Source: Humitalea rosea (lineage in GTDB: Bacteria > Pseudomonadota > Alphaproteobacteria > Acetobacterales > Acetobacteraceae). Taken from it: 64,000 nucleotides of DNA. The position numbers were made by a program, and so were the translations under genes. The stretch is from positions 1-64,000 of the forward strand of contig NZ_QKYU01000013.1 in assembly GCF_003253705.1 (NCBI RefSeq), written 5' to 3'. Below are positions 55,458-64,000 of this stretch, one piece after another (within the stretch, counting starts at the first letter, position 1; the number at the start of each line of letters is the position of its first letter). Under the pieces are notes generated by a model. The model was not told the DNA's origin. It was given only the letters and a program-made list of their open reading frames with translations, and did no database searches.

Positions 55458-56513
55458 TCAGTCCTGCCAACTCAGCCCCGCGCGACGCATCCGCACGACG
55501 ACATAGGCGGCCCATGTGGCCTGCACCGCGAGAGCGGGCAGCACCACCAGAGGCTTCATCGTACCCGGCAAGGCCAGAAAGAGCCAAACCAGCCCCCCAT
55601 GAAACAATGCGAAACCCCAATGAATGCCCGCCACCACCCGGATGGGAACGCCCGAAAGCTGTGCCGTCTGATAGAGATGCGCGCGATGCGGGGCCGCGAC
55701 CGAGACCCCCTTGAGCGCCCGCCGGAGCAAGGTGAAGGCGGCATCGGCGAGCAGGCCGAACATCAGCAGCGGCACGATAAGGAACGAGATCTGCGCGGAA
55801 TCGAACCCCGCCGCCGCAACCGCCAGCACCGCCAGCATGAAGCCGAGGAACTGGCTGCCCACATCGCCCATGAAGATGCGCGCGGGATGCAGGTTGAACG
55901 GCAGGAAGCCGAGGATGCCTGACCCCAACAGCAACGCTGTGGCATAGACGAACCAGCCCCCTTGCCCGGCCGCGACCACGGCCAGCACGGCGCAGACGAT
56001 CAGGCAGGTGCCGCCGACCAGCCCATCCAGCCCATCCATGAAGTTCACCGCATTGGTGCAGCCGACGATCCAGAACACCGTCGCCAATGCGCCCCAGTAT
56101 CCCAGCGACAGCTCCCCCACCCAGGGGATGGCGATCCGGTCCACCACCAGCCCCGAGCCGATCGCCACCAGCGCCGCCAGGGTCTGGGCCGCGAGCTTGG
56201 CCGAAAATCGCAAATTCTTCACATCGTCGATGAAGGAGACGATGGCGATCGCCAGCGCCGCGGCGATCACGCCGAGGAACTGCATCTCCTCGATCCGGGC
56301 GAAGCGCGCGGCCACATAGAGCGCGGCGATGCCGGTCATGAAGGCGACGACGATGCCGACGCCGCCGCCGCGCGGGGTCGGCACCTTATGCGCCTTGCGC
56401 GCCTCGGGCGGGTCCATGACCGGGAAGCGGATCATGAAGGCCACGACAAGCGCAGAGAGCAGCGCCAGCGCCGCGCCCAGGGCCAGATGCCGGGTGAGGG
56501 CCTCGAAGGTCAC
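55458..56513 (-). CDS. WecA/MraY-type polyprenyl-phosphate glycosyl-1-phosphate transferase
   Basis: A 351-residue membrane enzyme with about ten helices. Cytosolic loops carry the family motifs: PTPRGGGVGI, FIDDVKNLRFSAKLAAQ (Asp-Asp metal site), NAVNFMDGLDGLVGG and ARIFMGDVGSQFLGF. The C-terminal loop AAPHRAHLYQ has the His cluster. It should transfer a sugar-1-phosphate to undecaprenyl phosphate, initiating O-antigen or exopolysaccharide synthesis. It is coupled to the FkbM methyltransferase gene upstream by a 4-bp overlap. Confidence 0.92.
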   Translation of the reverse strand: MTFEALTRHLALGAALALLSALVVAFMIRFPVMDPPEARKAHKVPTPRGGGVGIVVAFMTGIAALYVAARFARIEEMQFLGVIAAALAIAIVSFIDDVKNLRFSAKLAAQTLAALVAIGSGLVVDRIAIPWVGELSLGYWGALATVFWIVGCTNAVNFMDGLDGLVGGTCLIVCAVLAVVAAGQGGWFVYATALLLGSGILGFLPFNLHPARIFMGDVGSQFLGFMLAVLAVAAAGFDSAQISFLIVPLLMFGLLADAAFTLLRRALKGVSVAAPHRAHLYQTAQLSGVPIRVVAGIHWGFALFHGGLVWLFLALPGTMKPLVVLPALAVQATWAAYVVVRMRRAGLSWQD

Positions 56514-57256
56514 GGGAGCAGCACGCGCCCATCCAGCGCCGCATAGACATCGCCCGAATTGGCCGCATGCGGCAGGGCCTGGATCCAGGCGGCCATATCC
56601 TCGGCGCCGACCGGGCCTGGCAGCGCCAGACGATAGGATTCCCCGAGGCAGGCATTGAAGCGATAGGGCCCGAGCTGCCCCAGCCGCGAAAGGCAGGCCA
56701 AAGCCACGTCGCGCTGGATGGTGGTGAATTCGAAGGACAGCGCCGTCACCGCGCGGCTCAACCCGGCCAGCGCCTCGGCCTCATAGCCCTCCACATCGAT
56801 CTTCACGAAGGCGGGCGGGCCATGCTCCGCCGCCAGCGCATCCAGCGTCGTCACCGGCAGGAGCAGCGCGCCATCCCAGACCTGGTCGTCCCAGCCCGCG
56901 GCCCCTTCGGCTGCGGCGATGAAGGCCTCTGAGGCGGAGGCCACGGTCGGGTTGCGGGAATTCAGCCGCAGCGTGGCGCTGCCTGGCGCCGCCCCCACCA
57001 GGGCCGCGACCAGCGCCACGCCCGGGTCACGGTGGAAGATCAGCCGCAGCGCGCGCAGCAGCGCCGGCTGCGGCTCCACCGCCACGGCCCTCGCATGCAG
57101 GCGCCGAAAGCTGGCGCTGCGATCCCCGACATGGGCGCCGATGTCGAAGCCGACATCGCCCGGCCGTAGGAACCGGGCGTGGAACCCATCCAGCAGCGCC
57201 GCCCGGCCAGGGGCGTAGTAGCTCCGCAGCGAGGCCCCGACCGTGCTGGCCCTCAT
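56510..57256 (-). CDS. FkbM-family methyltransferase
   Basis: A 248-residue SAM-dependent O-methyltransferase. SAM motif I is GDVGFDIGAHVGDRSASF (about residues 33-50), VAVEPQPALLRAL is the acidic loop, and the FkbM hallmark FVKIDVEGYEAEALAGL lies at about 145-161. It is coupled to the adjacent glycosyl-phosphate transferase, suggesting methylation of a surface glycan. Its stop and start overlap neighbours on both sides, so it belongs to a four-gene leftward operon with the VOC and glutathione-transferase genes. Confidence 0.9.
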   Translation of the reverse strand: MRASTVGASLRSYYAPGRAALLDGFHARFLRPGDVGFDIGAHVGDRSASFRRLHARAVAVEPQPALLRALRLIFHRDPGVALVAALVGAAPGSATLRLNSRNPTVASASEAFIAAAEGAAGWDDQVWDGALLLPVTTLDALAAEHGPPAFVKIDVEGYEAEALAGLSRAVTALSFEFTTIQRDVALACLSRLGQLGPYRFNACLGESYRLALPGPVGAEDMAAWIQALPHAANSGDVYAALDGRVLLP

Positions 57257-58083
57257 GCAGCGAAGACCAGCGCGGTGCCTCCGGCGAGCTGCGGTTCCAC
57301 CATCAACCCACCCGGCACCGGCCGCACCGGCAGCGCGCTGGCGGCGGCATTGCCGTCATCGGTGCGCAGCGTCACCCCGGCGAGAAAGGGCAGGCCAGGC
57401 GCCACCACACCGGGCAGCACCGCCTCCAGCGCCTCGGGCGGGAGGATGCGGACCCGCCCGCCCTGGGGCAGCGGCAGCGCGAAGCCGCCCGCCGGATCGG
57501 GCAGCAGCGGCAGGCCGCAGAGGCGGGAGAGCCGGGCGGCGCTCTCGGCCGGGCTGGCCGCGATGAGGAGGCTCTCCTCCAGCGCCACCGCGTGGTTGGC
57601 GTGGGTGAGCCAGCGCTCCTGCCACAGCAGTTCCGGGGTCAGATGCTGGATCAGTTGCAGCCGGCCCTCGGGCGCGTCCGGGAAGGGCAGGCGGGCGAAG
57701 CGGGCGCGGGGGCCGTCGGGCGCCTCGACCGGCCGTTCCAGCCAGGCGATGCCGGGGATGTCGAGCCCGGCGGCGCGCAGCCGGGCGAGGTTCGCCTCGG
57801 CATCCGCCATCGCGAAGGCGACGATGTGCTGGCCCTGGTAGCGGTCGAGGAACCGCGACAGCCCATTGTCGAACAGCGTGGGATCGACGATCCCCAGCAG
57901 CTCGACATAGCCCCGCCGCAGCATCGCGCAGCGGTTGCCGGTGCCGAGCAGCGCCGGCGGCGAACCGCCCGATTGCTGCGCGAAGGGGGAGAGGGTGAAG
58001 CCCAGCGCCTCATAGGCGGCCCAGACCGGGCGCGGGTCGGTCGCGCAGATCCCGACGTGGTCGAGCAGCGTCGCGGTGTTCAT
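57253..58083 (-). CDS. VOC (glyoxalase/bleomycin-resistance) superfamily protein
   Basis: A 276-residue protein whose N-terminal half (LLDHVGICATDPRPVWAAYE, then RRGYVELLGIVDP) has the VOC fold signature including a potential metal-ligand His and Glu. It resembles the glyoxalase-like DUF (Glyoxalase_3) group. The second half (TLRTDDGNAAASALPV) looks like a degenerate repeat. The ATG at 58083 overlaps the stop of the glutathione-transferase gene. Substrate is unknown. Confidence 0.85.
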   Translation of the reverse strand: MNTATLLDHVGICATDPRPVWAAYEALGFTLSPFAQQSGGSPPALLGTGNRCAMLRRGYVELLGIVDPTLFDNGLSRFLDRYQGQHIVAFAMADAEANLARLRAAGLDIPGIAWLERPVEAPDGPRARFARLPFPDAPEGRLQLIQHLTPELLWQERWLTHANHAVALEESLLIAASPAESAARLSRLCGLPLLPDPAGGFALPLPQGGRVRILPPEALEAVLPGVVAPGLPFLAGVTLRTDDGNAAASALPVRPVPGGLMVEPQLAGGTALVFAA

Positions 58084-58775
58084 CGCAACTGCTCGTCCGA
58101 AATCATCGCCTCGTAATGCGGCAGGATCCATTCCGCCGGCTCGGCATCGGCATCCGCCTGCCATTCGCGCATGGCGGGATGCGCCAGCAGCGCCTCGACA
58201 TAGGCGCTGGCCGCCGGCGGCAGCGTGAGGTTCCAGCCGTGGATACGGTTCACCACCGGGGCATACATGGCATCGGCGGCACCCGGCGCGGCGCCGTTCA
58301 GGAACGGCCCGCCGGTCAGCGCGATTGCCTGCGCCCAAAGGGCGGCGATCCGGGTGAGGTCGGCCGCGATCTCCGCCGACATGCGCGCGTCCCGCACTGC
58401 GGTGCTGGCCCGTGCGCCGAGGTTCATCGGGAAGGCCCGGCGCAGCGGCAGGAAGCCGCCATGCATCTCGGTCGCGATGCTGCGCAGCGTGCCGCGCGCG
58501 GCCCGGTCGGCGGGCCAGAGGGCGGGGGCGAGTTCCGCGCAATATTCGCAGATGGCCAGGCTCTCCCAGACCAGCGCGCCCTGGTGTTCGAGGAAGGGCA
58601 CCAGCCCGGCCGGGGCCACGGCCTTGATCGCCGGGGTGGCACCGGCGCCATCCACGCGGGTCATCGGGATGGTCGTCACCGTGACCTTGAGCCCGGCGAG
58701 CCGCACGGCCATCCAGCCGCGCAGGGACCAGGAGGAATACCGCCGATTGCCGATTACGAGCCGTCCGTCCGACAT
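58080..58775 (-). CDS. Glutathione S-transferase family protein
   Basis: A 231-residue protein. The N-terminal thioredoxin-fold has GNRRYSSWSLRGWMAVRLAG with the likely catalytic Ser, then AGLVPFLEHQGALVWESLAI CEY, the glutathione-binding cis-Pro and Glu-Ser motif. A helical C-terminal domain follows. GGGAGG is placed well before ATG 58775. Gene position beside gshB (about 3 kb away) is suggestive but not operonic. Confidence 0.9.
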   Translation of the reverse strand: MSDGRLVIGNRRYSSWSLRGWMAVRLAGLKVTVTTIPMTRVDGAGATPAIKAVAPAGLVPFLEHQGALVWESLAICEYCAELAPALWPADRAARGTLRSIATEMHGGFLPLRRAFPMNLGARASTAVRDARMSAEIAADLTRIAALWAQAIALTGGPFLNGAAPGAADAMYAPVVNRIHGWNLTLPPAASAYVEALLAHPAMREWQADADAEPAEWILPHYEAMISDEQLR

Positions 58776-58804
58776 GACCTTGCCTCCCCGATTTCCGGGC
58801 TGGT

Positions 58805-59518
58805 CTAGCCGCCCGGCGTCGCCGCCGCAAAGGGCGGCTGTTGCCAAAGCGGATCCTTCAGCTTCGCGACGAAAGCGGCATGGGCGGCCAGCGTCGCGGC
58901 ATCGAGCAGGATCGGGCGCGGCACCCGCGGGCCGGCGAGCCCGGCGATCACCGCGATCGGGGCGTCATCCTCCTGCGCCGCATTGGCGGCCAGGGTCAGC
59001 CCCGGCTGCCGCCCGCCGCGCAGTTCCAGATAGACCCGCGCCAGCAGCTGCACGTCCAGCAACGCATTATGGGTAGTGCGTTCGGAGAGATCGATCTCGA
59101 ACCGCCGGCACAGCGCATCCAGGCTGTTGGGGGCCGCCGGGTAGCGTTCGCGGGCGATGGCGTAGGTATCGACCATCCGCGACCGATCCAGCGGTTTTTG
59201 GCCGGCGCGTTTCAGCTCCGCGTCCAGGAAGCCGAAATCGAAGGGCGCGTTATGGGCGATGATCGGGGCATCGCCGAGGAATTCCATCATCTCCGCGACG
59301 ATCTTGAAGAACAGCGGCTTGCCGCGCAGGTCGTCGCGGGTGAAGCCATGGACCTTGGTCGCCTCGGCCGGGATGTCGCGCTCGGGGTCCACCAGGCAAT
59401 GGAAGGTGCGGCCGGTCGGAAGCAGGTTTTCCAGCTCGATGGCCGCGACCTCGATCACCCGGTCGCCGAGCAGCGGGTCGAGGCCGGTGGTTTCGGTGTC
59501 GAGGACGATCTCACGCAT
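58805..59518 (-). CDS. dnaQ: DNA polymerase III epsilon subunit (3'-5' exonuclease)
   Basis: The 237-residue proofreading subunit has Exo[14 protein letters not shown] (Asp/Glu), ExoII IIAHNAPFDFGFLD and ExoIII-epsilon THNALLDVQLLARVYLEL. The C-terminal tail binds the polymerase alpha subunit. The coaE stop overlaps its start by eight bases. An aroE-coaE-dnaQ order is conserved in alphaproteobacteria. Confidence 0.96.
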   Translation of the reverse strand: MREIVLDTETTGLDPLLGDRVIEVAAIELENLLPTGRTFHCLVDPERDIPAEATKVHGFTRDDLRGKPLFFKIVAEMMEFLGDAPIIAHNAPFDFGFLDAELKRAGQKPLDRSRMVDTYAIARERYPAAPNSLDALCRRFEIDLSERTTHNALLDVQLLARVYLELRGGRQPGLTLAANAAQEDDAPIAVIAGLAGPRVPRPILLDAATLAAHAAFVAKLKDPLWQQPPFAAATPGG

Positions 59519-60104
59519 GGGACCGCACCAATCGGCGGATCGCCGCCTGGGTGTGGTGGCGGGACAGGCCGGTGGGGATCACCCGGTCGGCCAGGCGGCG
59601 TTTCTGGGAATCGGGCATCTGCCGCGCCAGGATGGCGGCGAAGCGCTCCGGCGTCATGCCCCGACGGCGCAGCACCCGCGCCCGCTGGACGGCGTGAGGG
59701 GCGGAGACGACCAGGATTTTGTGGATGTAGCGGCGTTCGGTGGCGTTGCGGGTCTCGAACAGCAGCGGGATATCCAGAAGGGCGATCGCATCGCCGCGGC
59801 GGCGGCAGGCGCGGAGGAAGCGGGCCTCGGCGTCCCGCACCAGCGGGTGGACGATCGCCTCCAGCCGTTTGAGCGCGGCGGGATCGGCCAGCACGGCGGC
59901 GCGCAGCGCCTCGCGCACCACCGCCCCATCGCGGACCGTGCCGGGGAAGGCGCTACCGATCGGGCGCACCGCGGCCCCGCCGCGCGCCTGCAAGGCATGC
60001 ACGGCGGCATCGGCATCGAAGACCGGCACGCCGAGGCGGCGGAAGGCATTGGCGGTGGTGGTCTTGCCCATCCCGATGCTGCCGGTGAGGCCCCAAATTT
60101 TCAT
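59511..60104 (-). CDS. coaE: Dephospho-CoA kinase
   Basis: The 197-residue enzyme performs the last step of coenzyme A synthesis. P-loop: [17 protein letters not shown] (residues 5-21). VFDADAAVH carries the catalytic Asp, [14 protein letters not shown] is the CoA-binding helix, and [10 protein letters not shown] completes the family pattern. The ATG at 60104 is 10 bases from the aroE stop. Confidence 0.95.
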   Translation of the reverse strand: MKIWGLTGSIGMGKTTTANAFRRLGVPVFDADAAVHALQARGGAAVRPIGSAFPGTVRDGAVVREALRAAVLADPAALKRLEAIVHPLVRDAEARFLRACRRRGDAIALLDIPLLFETRNATERRYIHKILVVSAPHAVQRARVLRRRGMTPERFAAILARQMPDSQKRRLADRVIPTGLSRHHTQAAIRRLVRSHA

Positions 60105-60114
60105 GCCCAGATAT

Positions 60115-60954
60115 TCATTTGGGGGGGATGTCGGCCGCCACGACCCGGCGCAAATCGGCATCCACCTGGGGGTCCACGCCGAACCATGCGTGAAAGCCCG
60201 GGCGCGCCTGGTGCAGCAGCATCCCCAGCCCCTCGGCCCCGCGCAGCCCGCGCGCCCGGGCGGCCGCCAGCAGCGGGGTCTCCAGCGGCACATAGACGAT
60301 ATCGGCGACCACGGCGGTGGCAGGCAACGGCGTGAGGTCGATCTCCAGCGGCGGCTGCCCATGCATCCCGAGGCTGGTGGTGTTCACCAGCAGCGCCGCG
60401 CCCGACAGCTCCGGCCGGGCCGCGATCTCCACCAGCCCGCCCAGGCTGCGGGCCAGCGCCTCGGCGCGGTCCAGGCTGCGGTTCACCAGGATCAGGCGCG
60501 GGCAGCCCTCGTCCAGCAGCCGCGCGGCAATGGCCCGCGCGGCGCCGCCGGCGCCCAGCATCACCGCGGGCCCCGCATCCGCCCGCCAGCCCGGCACCTG
60601 CTCGCGCAACGACTCGCAAAACCCCCAGCCATCGGTGTTGCTGCCGATGATCCGCCCGTCGCGGAAGACCAGCGTATTCACCGCCCCGGCGCGCTCGGCG
60701 GTGGCCTCGCGCTCGTCGCAGAGGTCATAGGCCGCCTGCTTGTGCGGGATGGTCACATTCGCCCCCCGGAAGCCGAGATGCATCAGCGCGCGCACGGCGT
60801 CGGCGAAATGCTCGGGCGCCACCGGCAGCGGCAGATAGGCGCCATCGATGCCATGGCGTTCGAGCCAGGTGCCGTGGAGCAGGGGGGATCGGGAATGGGC
60901 GACCGGCCAGCCGAGCACCCCGGCCACCCTTGCCGCCCCGGTCAGGGGTCGCAT
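60115..60954 (-). CDS. aroE: Shikimate dehydrogenase
   Basis: The 279-residue NADP-dependent enzyme of aromatic amino acid synthesis has the shikimate-binding SRSPLLHG and [13 protein letters not shown] with catalytic Lys, the SNTDGWGF Asp, the NADP motif [10 protein letters not shown] followed by NRS, and [14 protein letters not shown] at the end. Start ATG 60954 gives the usual [17 protein letters not shown] beginning. It is divergent from gshB. Confidence 0.95.
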   Translation of the reverse strand: MRPLTGAARVAGVLGWPVAHSRSPLLHGTWLERHGIDGAYLPLPVAPEHFADAVRALMHLGFRGANVTIPHKQAAYDLCDEREATAERAGAVNTLVFRDGRIIGSNTDGWGFCESLREQVPGWRADAGPAVMLGAGGAARAIAARLLDEGCPRLILVNRSLDRAEALARSLGGLVEIAARPELSGAALLVNTTSLGMHGQPPLEIDLTPLPATAVVADIVYVPLETPLLAAARARGLRGAEGLGMLLHQARPGFHAWFGVDPQVDADLRRVVAADIPPK

Positions 60955-61059
60955 GGGGGGAACAAGCGACACTGGCGCGCTTCGGTCAACTGGCCCTGGG
61001 CGTTTGCCAGTGGGCGCGGGCTCTGCCATCGGTGGCGAAATCATCCGAGGACTGTTGGT
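60955..61059. promoter_or_regulatory. Divergent promoter region, aroE / gshB
   Basis: These 105 bp separate the two divergent start codons. No clear promoter consensus or repeat is seen. Confidence 0.3.
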
Positions 61060-62007
61060 ATGGCGCGCCCCCTGAAGATCGCGGTGCAGATGGACCCGAT
61101 GGAAAGCATCGGCATCGACGGCGACAGCACCTTTGTCATGATGCTGGAAGCCCAGGCGCGCGGTCACGCGCTCTGGCACTACCATGTCCGTGACCTGACC
61201 TATGCCCATGGCCAGATCCGTGCCCGGGCGCATCCGGTCGAGGTCCGGCGGCAGAAGGGAAACCACTTCACCTTCGGCCCCGTCGAGACGCTGGATCTCT
61301 CGACCATGGATGTGGTGCTGATGCGCCAGGATCCGCCCTTCGACATGGCCTATATCACCGCAAGCCATCTGCTGGAGATGATCCATCCCAAGACGCTGGT
61401 GGTGAACGACCCTGCCTCGGTCCGCAACGCGCCCGAGAAGCTGTTCGTTCTGAACTACCCGGATCTGATGCCCGACACGCTGGTGACGCTGGACAAGGCT
61501 GAGATCGCCGCCTTCCGCCAAAAACACGGCCACATCATCATCAAGCCGCTGTTCGGCAATGGCGGGGCGGGGGTGTTCCATTTGCGGCCGGAGGATTCCA
61601 ACGTGAATTCGCTGCTCGAACTCTTCGCCGAGCGCACGCGCGAGCCGTTGATGGTGCAGCAATATTTGCCGGCGGTGCGGGAGGGCGACAAGCGCATCAT
61701 CCTGATCGACGGCGAGCCGCTGGGTGCCATCAACCGGGTGCCGGCGGCCGGCGAATCCCGCAGCAACATGCATGTCGGCGGCCGCCCCGAGCCCACCGTG
61801 ATGACCGAGCGCGAGCGCGAGATCTGCGCCCGCATCGGCCCCGACCTGAAGAAGGCGGGGATGATCTTCGTCGGCATCGATGTGATCGGCGGCTACCTCA
61901 CCGAGATCAACGTGACCTCCCCCACCGGGCTGCAGGAGGTCGCGCGCTTCGATGGCGTGCATCTTGAGGCGGCGATCTGGGACGCCATCGAGTCCCGGCG
62001 GACATGA
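61060..62007 (+). CDS. gshB: Glutathione synthetase
   Basis: The 315-residue ATP-grasp ligase adds glycine to gamma-glutamylcysteine. Motifs: [20 protein letters not shown] at the N-terminus, [28 protein letters not shown] (ATP-grasp loop), [20 protein letters not shown] and [10 protein letters not shown] near the end. Full length. Its stop overlaps the start of a molybdoenzyme remnant. Confidence 0.96.
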   Translation: MARPLKIAVQMDPMESIGIDGDSTFVMMLEAQARGHALWHYHVRDLTYAHGQIRARAHPVEVRRQKGNHFTFGPVETLDLSTMDVVLMRQDPPFDMAYITASHLLEMIHPKTLVVNDPASVRNAPEKLFVLNYPDLMPDTLVTLDKAEIAAFRQKHGHIIIKPLFGNGGAGVFHLRPEDSNVNSLLELFAERTREPLMVQQYLPAVREGDKRIILIDGEPLGAINRVPAAGESRSNMHVGGRPEPTVMTEREREICARIGPDLKKAGMIFVGIDVIGGYLTEINVTSPTGLQEVARFDGVHLEAAIWDAIESRRT

Positions 62008-62242
62008 GCCTTCCGGCCAGCCTGGCGGCCAATCCGCGGCTCTCCGCCTGGCCTATCCGATCCTGCGCTTTTCCGAGGTGCCGGTGGTCGGGGTCCGCCT
62101 GATCCGGCGCCCCGACCAGCCCTTCCAGGGCACGGGCGAACCGGGTTTCGCCCCAACCGTCGCGGCGCTGGCCGCTGCCATCCATGACGCTGGGCCTGCG
62201 CCCCCGCGCCATCCCTTCACGCCCGAGACCCTGTTGGGCTGA
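62004..62242 (+). pseudogene. IorB-type molybdopterin oxidoreductase remnant (internal deletion)
   Basis: The ATG at 62004 begins [15 protein letters not shown], the typical N-terminus of Acetobacteraceae isoquinoline 1-oxidoreductase-like beta subunits. Only ~48 bases later, in another frame, the sequence RLAYPILRFSEVPVVGVRLI then FQGTGEPGFAPTVAALAAAI and HPFTPETLLG matches the C-terminal tail of the same family. About 650-700 internal codons are missing and the frame is shifted, so the product is dead. The junction lies near 62045-62060. A functional short ORF is the less likely alternative. Confidence 0.65.
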
Positions 62243-62284
62243 GGCCCCGGCTGGTAGCATGCCGGCCGTGGCACGGAGGCTGGC

Positions 62285-63304
62285 ATGAGGCGATTGGGCT
62301 TGGCGGCGGTGATGATCGCCTTGGCATTTGGGGCCTCGGCGCGGGATCTGACCGTGGTCGCCGGCGGCGGCCCCTTGCAGGATCACATGCGGCGGACCCT
62401 GTTCCAGCCCTTCGCCGCGGCCAATGGCATCGCGGTCGCCGACACCGCCTATGACTACAATGTCGGGCCGATCCGGGCGATGGTGCGTGCCGGCAACGTG
62501 ACCTGGGATGTGGTGCTGGTGGAGGCGCCGGATCTCGTCCAGGGCTGCGACGATGGCATGTTCGAGCGCATCGACTGGTCGGTCGTGGATCGCCAAAAAT
62601 TCCTGCCGGGCGGCACCAGCGAATGCGGTGCGGGCGCGATCGGTTGGGGCGTCTCGGTCTTCTATGACAACCACCGGCATGCGAACGGTCCCGCGAGCTT
62701 CGCCGAGTTCTGGGATGTGGCGCGCTTTCCCGGCCGTCGCGCGATGCGGCGCGGGGCGCGCATGACCATGGAAATCGCTTTGCTCTCCGATGGCGTCGCC
62801 ATGGCTGATGTCTATCCGCTGCTGGCGACGCCCGAGGGGCAGCGCCGTGCCTTCGCCCGGCTGGACCAGCTTCGCCCCTCGCTGATGTTCTGGAGCGGCG
62901 GGCAGCAGCCGATCGAACTGATCAATGCCGGCGAGGTGGATTACGCCTTCGGCTTCGTCGGCCGGACCGCCAATGCCATCCGCGCCGGGGCGCCGCTGGC
63001 GCTGCGATGGGAGACCTTGCTCTACACCTATGATTTCTGGGCGGTGGTGCGTGGCTCCGAACACACCGCGATGGCGATGCGGCTGATCGAAAGCCTGACC
63101 GATGAGGCGCCCTTGCTCGCCCTGTCGGCGGCCTGGCCGGTCAATCCCGTCACCGCCTCGGTCGCGCGGAACCCGGCGTTGCTGGCGGCCAATCCGCTGA
63201 TGATGAGCAACCATGTCGATGGCGCCTTGCGGATGGATACCGAGTTCTGGCTGGAGCACGGCTCGGACCTCGAGCAGCGCTTCACCGCCTGGCTGAACCG
63301 CTAG
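62285..63304 (+). CDS. ABC transporter substrate-binding protein (PotD/polyamine type)
   Basis: A 339-residue periplasmic receptor. Signal peptide: LGLAAVMIALAFGASARDL. The remainder follows the PotD-like extracellular solute-binding fold, with WDVVLVEAPDLVQGCDDGMF, IGWGVSVFYDN, PASFAEFWDVARFPGRRAM and ELINAGEVDYAFGFVGRTAN. The permease gene starts four bases after the stop. Substrates of this group are spermidine, putrescine or related cations; specificity is not visible. Confidence 0.9.
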   Translation: MRRLGLAAVMIALAFGASARDLTVVAGGGPLQDHMRRTLFQPFAAANGIAVADTAYDYNVGPIRAMVRAGNVTWDVVLVEAPDLVQGCDDGMFERIDWSVVDRQKFLPGGTSECGAGAIGWGVSVFYDNHRHANGPASFAEFWDVARFPGRRAMRRGARMTMEIALLSDGVAMADVYPLLATPEGQRRAFARLDQLRPSLMFWSGGQQPIELINAGEVDYAFGFVGRTANAIRAGAPLALRWETLLYTYDFWAVVRGSEHTAMAMRLIESLTDEAPLLALSAAWPVNPVTASVARNPALLAANPLMMSNHVDGALRMDTEFWLEHGSDLEQRFTAWLNR

Positions 63305-63308
63305 GCCC

Positions 63309-64000
63309 TTGGCACGGCGGCACAACCGCCTCGCGGCGCTGCTGCTGGCGCCATTGTTGCTGCTGCTATGCGGAAGCTTCTTTATTCCGGTCGCGCGGAT
63401 TCTGGTCACCGCCGTGGCCGATCCCGAATTATCCGAGGCGCTGCCGCGAACCGCGGCGCTGCTGCGCGGCTGGGACGGGCAGGGGCCGCCGCCCGAACCG
63501 GTCTTTGTCGCCATCGGCGAGGAATTGGCGGCGGCGCTGCGCGACCGCCGGATCGGCCGGGTCGCGCAGCGGCTGAATTTCGAACAAAGCGGGATGCGAA
63601 GCCTGCTGCTGCGGACGGCGCGGGCGGGGGTGACCTCGCGGGCGGCGCTGGTCGCGCTGGATGCGCGATGGGGGGCGCCCGAGACCTGGACACTGCTGCG
63701 GGGCGCGGCCGGGCCGGCAACAGGGCTCTATCTGCTGCGCGCCCTCGATCTTGTGCGGTCGCCGGATGGTGCGATCCAGCCCGTGCCCAAGGACGACGCG
63801 CTGTATCGGACGCTGTTCCTGCGCACGCTCTGGATTGCCCTGGTGGTGACGGCGATTTGCGTCGTGCTCGCCTATCCCGTCGCGGCGGTGCTGGCGGGCT
63901 TGCCGCCGCGCTGGTCGCGGATCGGAATGCTGCTGGTTCTGGTGCCGTTCTGGACCTCGGTCCTGGTCCGCACGACGGCATGGTTCGTGTTGCTGCAACG
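63309..64000 (+). CDS. ABC transporter permease, PotB type (partial, runs off window)
   Basis: The open frame starts at TTG 63309 and is still open at the window end (230 complete codons). The first helix is LAALLLAPLLLLLCGSFFIP. A long periplasmic loop of about 120 residues follows, then TLWIALVVTAICVVLAYPVA and LLVLVPFWTSVLVRTTAWFV, which match the PotB/HisM-type permease core upstream of the EAA loop. It follows the binding-protein gene as expected for a polyamine-type ABC operon. Confidence 0.88.
   Translation, partial: MARRHNRLAALLLAPLLLLLCGSFFIPVARILVTAVADPELSEALPRTAALLRGWDGQGPPPEPVFVAIGEELAAALRDRRIGRVAQRLNFEQSGMRSLLLRTARAGVTSRAALVALDARWGAPETWTLLRGAAGPATGLYLLRALDLVRSPDGAIQPVPKDDALYRTLFLRTLWIALVVTAICVVLAYPVAAVLAGLPPRWSRIGMLLVLVPFWTSVLVRTTAWFVLLQ

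Overview
The window is high-GC alphaproteobacterial chromosome, most likely from the Acetobacteraceae (Roseomonas/Roseococcus-like). This placement is inferred from protein sequence and synteny: FlbT and FlaF beside flagellin, and a tsaE-amgK-murU-addB-addA cluster. No 16S or phylogenetic marker was checked. Coding density is high. Many genes are coupled by 4-bp ATGA overlaps, and long open frames opposite real genes are GC artefacts.

Layout. (1) 0.1-12.5 kb is housekeeping: a LysM protein, a membrane cytochrome b, cytochrome c', tRNA-Pro(CGG), a TorF-type porin, DUF2842, apt, a secreted protein, dut, a parvulin isomerase, secA, infA, maf, an RNase E/G-type gene and yacG. (2) 12.58-21.2 kb is tRNA-Phe(GAA) carrying an 8.56-kb integrated element bounded by an exact 18-bp repeat of the tRNA 3' end. 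It encodes a tyrosine integrase, an excisionase, a ClpP-like protease fused to a major capsid protein, a MerR-like regulator, small ORFs and a P4-type primase-helicase. Two long inverted repeats lie beside the primase, one built from GGGGGCGCAT iterons, and look like a replication origin. No terminase, portal or tail genes are visible, so it resembles a capsid-carrying phage satellite or a reduced prophage. A plus-strand patch of broken genes interrupts it. (3) 21.3-27 kb is an envelope-related cluster: EEP phosphatase, phospholipase-D enzyme, DUF6311 membrane protein and GT39 glycosyltransferase. A dihydroxyacetone kinase follows on the other strand. (4) 28.7-37.6 kb is a flagellar block: flgD and fliK leftward, then flgE, flgK, flgL, flagellin, flbT, flaF and a DUF1217 gene rightward, with a sigma-54-like promoter before flgE. 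(5) 37.7-43 kb has an AbrB-type membrane protein, coaBC, ubiE, mutM and a ferredoxin-NADP reductase-like flavoprotein. (6) 42.7-53.3 kb is tsaE, amgK and murU (cell-wall sugar recycling), addB and addA (recombinational repair) and an MsbA-like ABC exporter. A MITE/REP-like element sits at the amgK 3' end. (7) 53.3-64 kb has otsA and otsB (trehalose), a WecA/MraY-type glycosyl-phosphate transferase, an FkbM methyltransferase, a VOC protein, a glutathione transferase, dnaQ-coaE-aroE, gshB, a deleted IorB-type molybdoenzyme remnant, and the start of a spermidine/putrescine-type ABC transporter operon that runs off the end.

The most notable parts are the tRNA-Phe element with its iteron hairpins and composite pseudogenes, the prediction that excision changes the integrase C-terminus, the inverted-repeat element at the end of amgK, and the internally deleted molybdoenzyme gene after gshB.
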